From: Roseomonas sp.
Lineage (GTDB): Bacteria > Pseudomonadota > Alphaproteobacteria > Acetobacterales > Acetobacteraceae
Reading direction: 5' to 3'
DNA: 46,209 nt
Assembly: GCA_020249865.1 (NCBI GenBank)
Contig: JADCEV010000016.1
Coordinates: 1 to 46,209, forward strand
In this document: positions 43,503 through 46,209 of the stretch, in pieces
Position numbering within the stretch: the first letter of the stretch is position 1
How the letters are laid out: every line of letters begins with the position of its first letter
Notes under the pieces: model-generated
The model's input: the letters and a program-made list of their open reading frames with translations, nothing else
Databases searched by the model: none
What the model was told of the DNA's origin: nothing
Made by a program: the position numbers and the translations under genes

Positions 43503-44783
43503 ATGGCCTTTACCGATGCATCCGCCCGCGCCGCGCTCCGCCAGGTGTTCGACGCAGCCATTGCCAGCGCCGATCCGCGCCAGGTGCTGGCGCGGCATTT
43601 GCCGGAACGCCCGCGCGGGCGGGTCATTGTGCTCGGCGCCGGGAAATCCGCCGCCGTGATGGCTGCGGCGGTGGAGGCCGCCTGGCCCGATGCCCCGATC
43701 GAGGGGCTGGTCGTGACCCGCTATGCCCATGGCTACCCAACGCGGCGGATCAAGGTGCTGGAAGCCTCTCACCCCGTGCCGGATGCGGCGGGGGCCAAGG
43801 CCGCGGCGGCATTGCTGGAAGCGGCGCGCGGCGCGGGGGCGGATGATCTGGTGCTGTTCCTGGTCTCGGGCGGCGGGTCTTCGCTGACGACGCTCCCCGC
43901 CCCCGGTCTGACGCTGGAGGAGTTGATTGTGGTGAACAAGGCGCTGCTCGCTTCCGGCGCCACCATCCATGAAATGAACTGCATTCGCCGGCATCTTTCC
44001 GCCTTTTCCGGCGGGCGGCTGGCCACCGCCGCCCATCCTGCGCGCGTGGTGACGCTGGCGATTTCCGATGTGCCGGGGGATGACCCGAGTGTGATTGCCT
44101 CCGGCCCCACCGTGCCGGACCCTTCAAGCTTCGCCGATGCGCGGGCTTTGGTCGCGCATTACGGCATGCAGCTACCATCAGCGGTGATGGCGCATCTGGC
44201 CGCCGGCGCGGAGGAAAGCCCGAAGCCCGGTGATCCGCGCCTAGGCACACCGGATTATCGCTTCATCGCCACCCCCGCCATGGCCCTGGAAGCCGCCGCC
44301 ACTGCCGCGCGCGTGCTTGGCCTGACGCCCTTGATTCTGGGCGATGCCTTGGAAGGGGAGGCACGGGAATTGGGCACCGCGCTCGCCGGTATCGCGCGGT
44401 CCGCCGCAACCCATGGCCACCCCTTGCCCGGCCCGGCCATTCTGCTTTCGGGGGGCGAGACGACGGTCACCATCCGCAGCCCCAAGCCGGGACGCGGCGG
44501 GCGGAATGGCGAATGCCTGCTCGGCTGCGCGCTGGCCTTGGCCGGAACCCCCGGCATTTGGGCGCTGATGGGCGATACGGATGGGATTGATGGGTCAGAG
44601 GATAATGCCGGCGCCATCGCCACCCCGGACACGCTGGCCCGCGCCCGCGCCGCCGGGCTTGATCCGCGCGCGTTATTGGCGGGGCATGACAGCTACCGGC
44701 TGTTCCAGACGCTGGGCGATCTGGTAGTGACGGGGCCGACGCTCACCAATGTGAATGATTTTCGCGCGCTTTTGGTGGCTTAA
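43503..44783 (+). CDS. Glycerate 2-kinase (class II, GckA/TtuD type)
   Basis: 426 residues, ATG 43503. The DUF4147 N-terminal domain has VIVLGAGKSAAVMAAAVE and ASHPVPDAAG. The central part has LFLVSGGGSSLTTLPAPGLT and VVTLAISDVPGDDPSVIASG. The C-terminal part has PAILLSGGETTVTI, then GRGGRNGECLLG, and LMGDTDGIDGSEDNAGA. It makes 2-phosphoglycerate from glycerate with ATP. Its product is two steps above pyruvate, and the next gene is pyruvate kinase 65 bp downstream, so the pair suggests a glycerate or tartronate route into pyruvate. Its TAA stop lies inside an AT-rich inverted repeat. Confidence 0.9.
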   Translation: MAFTDASARAALRQVFDAAIASADPRQVLARHLPERPRGRVIVLGAGKSAAVMAAAVEAAWPDAPIEGLVVTRYAHGYPTRRIKVLEASHPVPDAAGAKAAAALLEAARGAGADDLVLFLVSGGGSSLTTLPAPGLTLEELIVVNKALLASGATIHEMNCIRRHLSAFSGGRLATAAHPARVVTLAISDVPGDDPSVIASGPTVPDPSSFADARALVAHYGMQLPSAVMAHLAAGAEESPKPGDPRLGTPDYRFIATPAMALEAAATAARVLGLTPLILGDALEGEARELGTALAGIARSAATHGHPLPGPAILLSGGETTVTIRSPKPGRGGRNGECLLGCALALAGTPGIWALMGDTDGIDGSEDNAGAIATPDTLARARAAGLDPRALLAGHDSYRLFQTLGDLVVTGPTLTNVNDFRALLVA

Positions 44784-44844
44784 CTTTTAAAAATTAAGTC
44801 ACGCGGATTTTGGGTAGCATCTTAACTTAATTTTGCTAAGATGC
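44779..44844 (+). promoter_or_regulatory. Candidate operators upstream of the HTH-pyruvate kinase gene
   Basis: Perfect arms GCATCTTA (44817-44824) and TAAGATGC (44837-44844) flank 12 nt and end 4 bp before the ATG at 44849. A second inverted repeat, CTTAACTTTT/AAAAATTAAG (44779-44798), has one mismatch. The word CTTAACTT recurs at 44779 and 44821, 42 bp (four helical turns) apart. The stretch is strikingly AT-rich for this genome. Autoregulation by the encoded HTH domain is the natural guess. Confidence 0.5.
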
Positions 44845-44848
44845 CGCC

Positions 44849-46209
44849 ATGCGTGACCCAGCCCTTGAAGCCCTTCTCGCCCGGCGCGGCACCGTCAAGC
44901 AGATCGCCGCCGCCCTGGGCATCTCCACCGCCGCCGTTTCCCAATGGAAGCGCATCCCTGAGGATCGTGTTCCGGAAATCGCCAAAGCGCTGAACCTGCC
45001 GCCCGCAAGCCTGCGGCCTGATCTGGCGCCCACCCCACCCCATTCTGAACCAAGCACAGGAGCGCCCCGCATGGTGGCCCGCCCCGTTCTGCGCCGCCGG
45101 CGCCGTACCAAAATCATCGCAACCCTCGGCCCCGCCAGCAGCAGCGCGGAGATGATCGAAAAGCTCCACCGCGCCGGGGCGGATATCTTCCGGCTCAATT
45201 TTTCCCATGGCAGTCATGAGGACCACGCCGCGCGCATCGCCACCATCCGCGCCGTGGAGGCCAAGGTGGGCCGCCCCATCGGCATTCTCGCCGATGTGCA
45301 AGGGCCGAAGCTGCGCGTCGGACGCTTTCAGGCCGGGCGGGTGCAGTTGCAATCGGGCCAGAGCTTCAAGCTTGATCTGAACCCAACCCCCGGCGATGCC
45401 AGGCGGGTAAATCTGCCGCATCCGGAAATCATCGCCGCGGCGCAAATCGGCACCACGCTGTTGTTGGATGATGGCAAGCTTAGGCTGCGCGTTACCCACA
45501 AGCGCCCGGATCATCTGGAGACCCAAGTGGTGGTGGGCGGCCCGCTTTCGGACCGCAAGGGGGTTAATGTGCCCGATGTGGCGCTGCCCATCCCGGCGCT
45601 GACGGAAAAGGACCGCGCGGACCTTGCCTTCGTGCTGGATCAGGGCGTGGAATATATCGGCCTGTCCTTCGTGCAACGCCCGGAAGATGTGGCGGAAGCC
45701 AAGGAAATCGCCGCCGGGCGCGCCTGGATCATGGTGAAGCTCGAAAAACCCCAAGCGCTTGAAAACCTTGATGCCATCATGGCGCTCACTGATTGCGTGA
45801 TGGTCGCACGCGGCGATTTGGGCGTGGAATTGCCCCCGGAAGAAGTGCCACTCGCGCAAAAGCGCATCGTGCGCACCGCCCGCGCCCTCGGCAAACCCGT
45901 TGTCGTGGCAACGCAAATGCTGGAAAGCATGATCACTGCGCCCAGTCCAACACGCGCAGAAGTGTCCGATGTCGGCACCGCCGTATTCGATGGCGCGGAT
46001 GCGGTGATGCTCTCGGCCGAGACCGCCGCCGGGCAATACCCTTATGAGGCGGTGAATATGATGGACCGCATTGTGGCGCGGGTTGAACAGGACCCGGATT
46101 GGCGCCGCCTGACCGATGCGGCACGCCCACCGCCCGAGCATTCCAGCGCCGGCGCCATCGCAACCGCCGCGCGCCAGGTGGGCGAGACGATCGAAGCCGA
46201 GGTGATTGC
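44849..46209 (+). CDS. pyk: Helix-turn-helix domain fused in frame to pyruvate kinase; C-terminus off the window
   Basis: The frame from ATG 44849 runs without a stop to the right edge (at least 453 codons). Residues 1-62 are a Cro/YdaS-like HTH: VKQIAAALGISTAAVSQWKR, then IPEDRVPEIAKALNLPPASL and RPDL. A Pro/Ser-rich linker (63-74) leads into pyruvate kinase: RTKIIATLGPASSS, FRLNFSHG, MVARGDLGVELPPEEVPLAQ, VVVATQMLESM and VMLSAETAAGQYP. The C-terminal regulatory domain is only begun. A second in-frame ATG at 45071, with GGAG 8 nt upstream, would give a kinase of ordinary N-terminus. Both a fusion and a free kinase may therefore be made. Kinase identity is certain; use of the upstream start is inference. 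Confidence 0.85.
   Translation, partial: MRDPALEALLARRGTVKQIAAALGISTAAVSQWKRIPEDRVPEIAKALNLPPASLRPDLAPTPPHSEPSTGAPRMVARPVLRRRRRTKIIATLGPASSSAEMIEKLHRAGADIFRLNFSHGSHEDHAARIATIRAVEAKVGRPIGILADVQGPKLRVGRFQAGRVQLQSGQSFKLDLNPTPGDARRVNLPHPEIIAAAQIGTTLLLDDGKLRLRVTHKRPDHLETQVVVGGPLSDRKGVNVPDVALPIPALTEKDRADLAFVLDQGVEYIGLSFVQRPEDVAEAKEIAAGRAWIMVKLEKPQALENLDAIMALTDCVMVARGDLGVELPPEEVPLAQKRIVRTARALGKPVVVATQMLESMITAPSPTRAEVSDVGTAVFDGADAVMLSAETAAGQYPYEAVNMMDRIVARVEQDPDWRRLTDAARPPPEHSSAGAIATAARQVGETIEAEVI
45059..45062 (+). promoter_or_regulatory. Internal ribosome binding site before the pyruvate kinase domain
   Basis: GGAG is followed after 8 nt by ATG 45071, in frame with the upstream HTH. By contrast the ATG at 44849 has only a weak AAG-type match before it. 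The site decides whether an unfused kinase can be made from the same message. Confidence 0.55.

Noticed and set aside
44822-46141. 439-codon minus-strand frame
   Set aside because: It is antisense to pyruvate kinase, with His/Gly/Arg-rich shadow composition.
1-46209. tRNA or rRNA genes
   Set aside because: No cloverleaf with a GTTCRAN-type T-loop and no rRNA-like conserved blocks were seen on reading the sequence; a covariance scan would settle this.

Overview
The window comes from a GC-rich alphaproteobacterium, most likely Rhodospirillales/Acetobacteraceae. That assignment is an inference from gene content: a GapR-like DUF2312 protein, DUF1244, UPF0262, a DinB with an N-terminal zinc ribbon, an HDAC-xseB-ispA-dxs neighbourhood, the 3-oxo-tetronate pair otnK-otnC and a Bug/TctC binding protein. 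No rRNA, tRNA, CRISPR array or intact insertion sequence was seen.

Layout. Positions 1-7635 (minus strand) are one uninterrupted reading frame of at least 2545 codons. It consists almost wholly of RTX-type calcium-binding nonapeptides and is cut by the left edge. An AT-rich leader of about 340 bp follows, then an Asp/Glu-hydantoin racemase family gene. 8743-9640 holds DUF983 and UPF0262 genes. 9628-13425 (minus) is a glycosylation operon: TPR-GT41 (SPINDLY/OGT-like) transferase, RmlC-type epimerase and an NAD-dependent epimerase/dehydratase. Next are parE, a convergent MsbA-like ABC exporter, and a permease split into two overlapping half-genes.

18604-22721 is a compact same-strand cluster: RibD-type reductase, zinc-less MDR dehydrogenase, QueD/PTPS-like protein with lost catalytic residues, GT4 glycosyltransferase and SAM methyltransferase. 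It looks like a pathway for a glycosylated, methylated pterin- or pyrimidine-derived compound that I cannot match to a described product. It runs on with 6-bp spacing into otnK-otnC and a small DUF4406-like gene. A Doc-type toxin/antitoxin pair sits on the opposite strand between that gene and a diverged copy of its 3' end. A PHP phosphoesterase follows.

27172-30055 holds a chemoreceptor with a clear terminator, a candidate structured RNA and a secreted CHAP protein. 30059-32625 (minus) is ROK kinase, small membrane protein and dinB. 32706-38029 is a TusA-like gene, an HDAC-family gene, a Bug binding protein, xseB, ispA and dxs. Then come an SDR and a TPP enzyme (minus), a fused MFS/spermidine-synthase-like protein, GapR-like and DUF1244 genes (minus), glycerate 2-kinase, and a pyruvate kinase cut by the right edge.

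The pyruvate kinase frame is open upstream through a Cro/YdaS-like helix-turn-helix domain. It is preceded by inverted repeats that look like operators and contains an internal ribosome binding site at the normal kinase start. This HTH-pyruvate kinase arrangement and the pterin-like cluster are the two strongest leads in the window.
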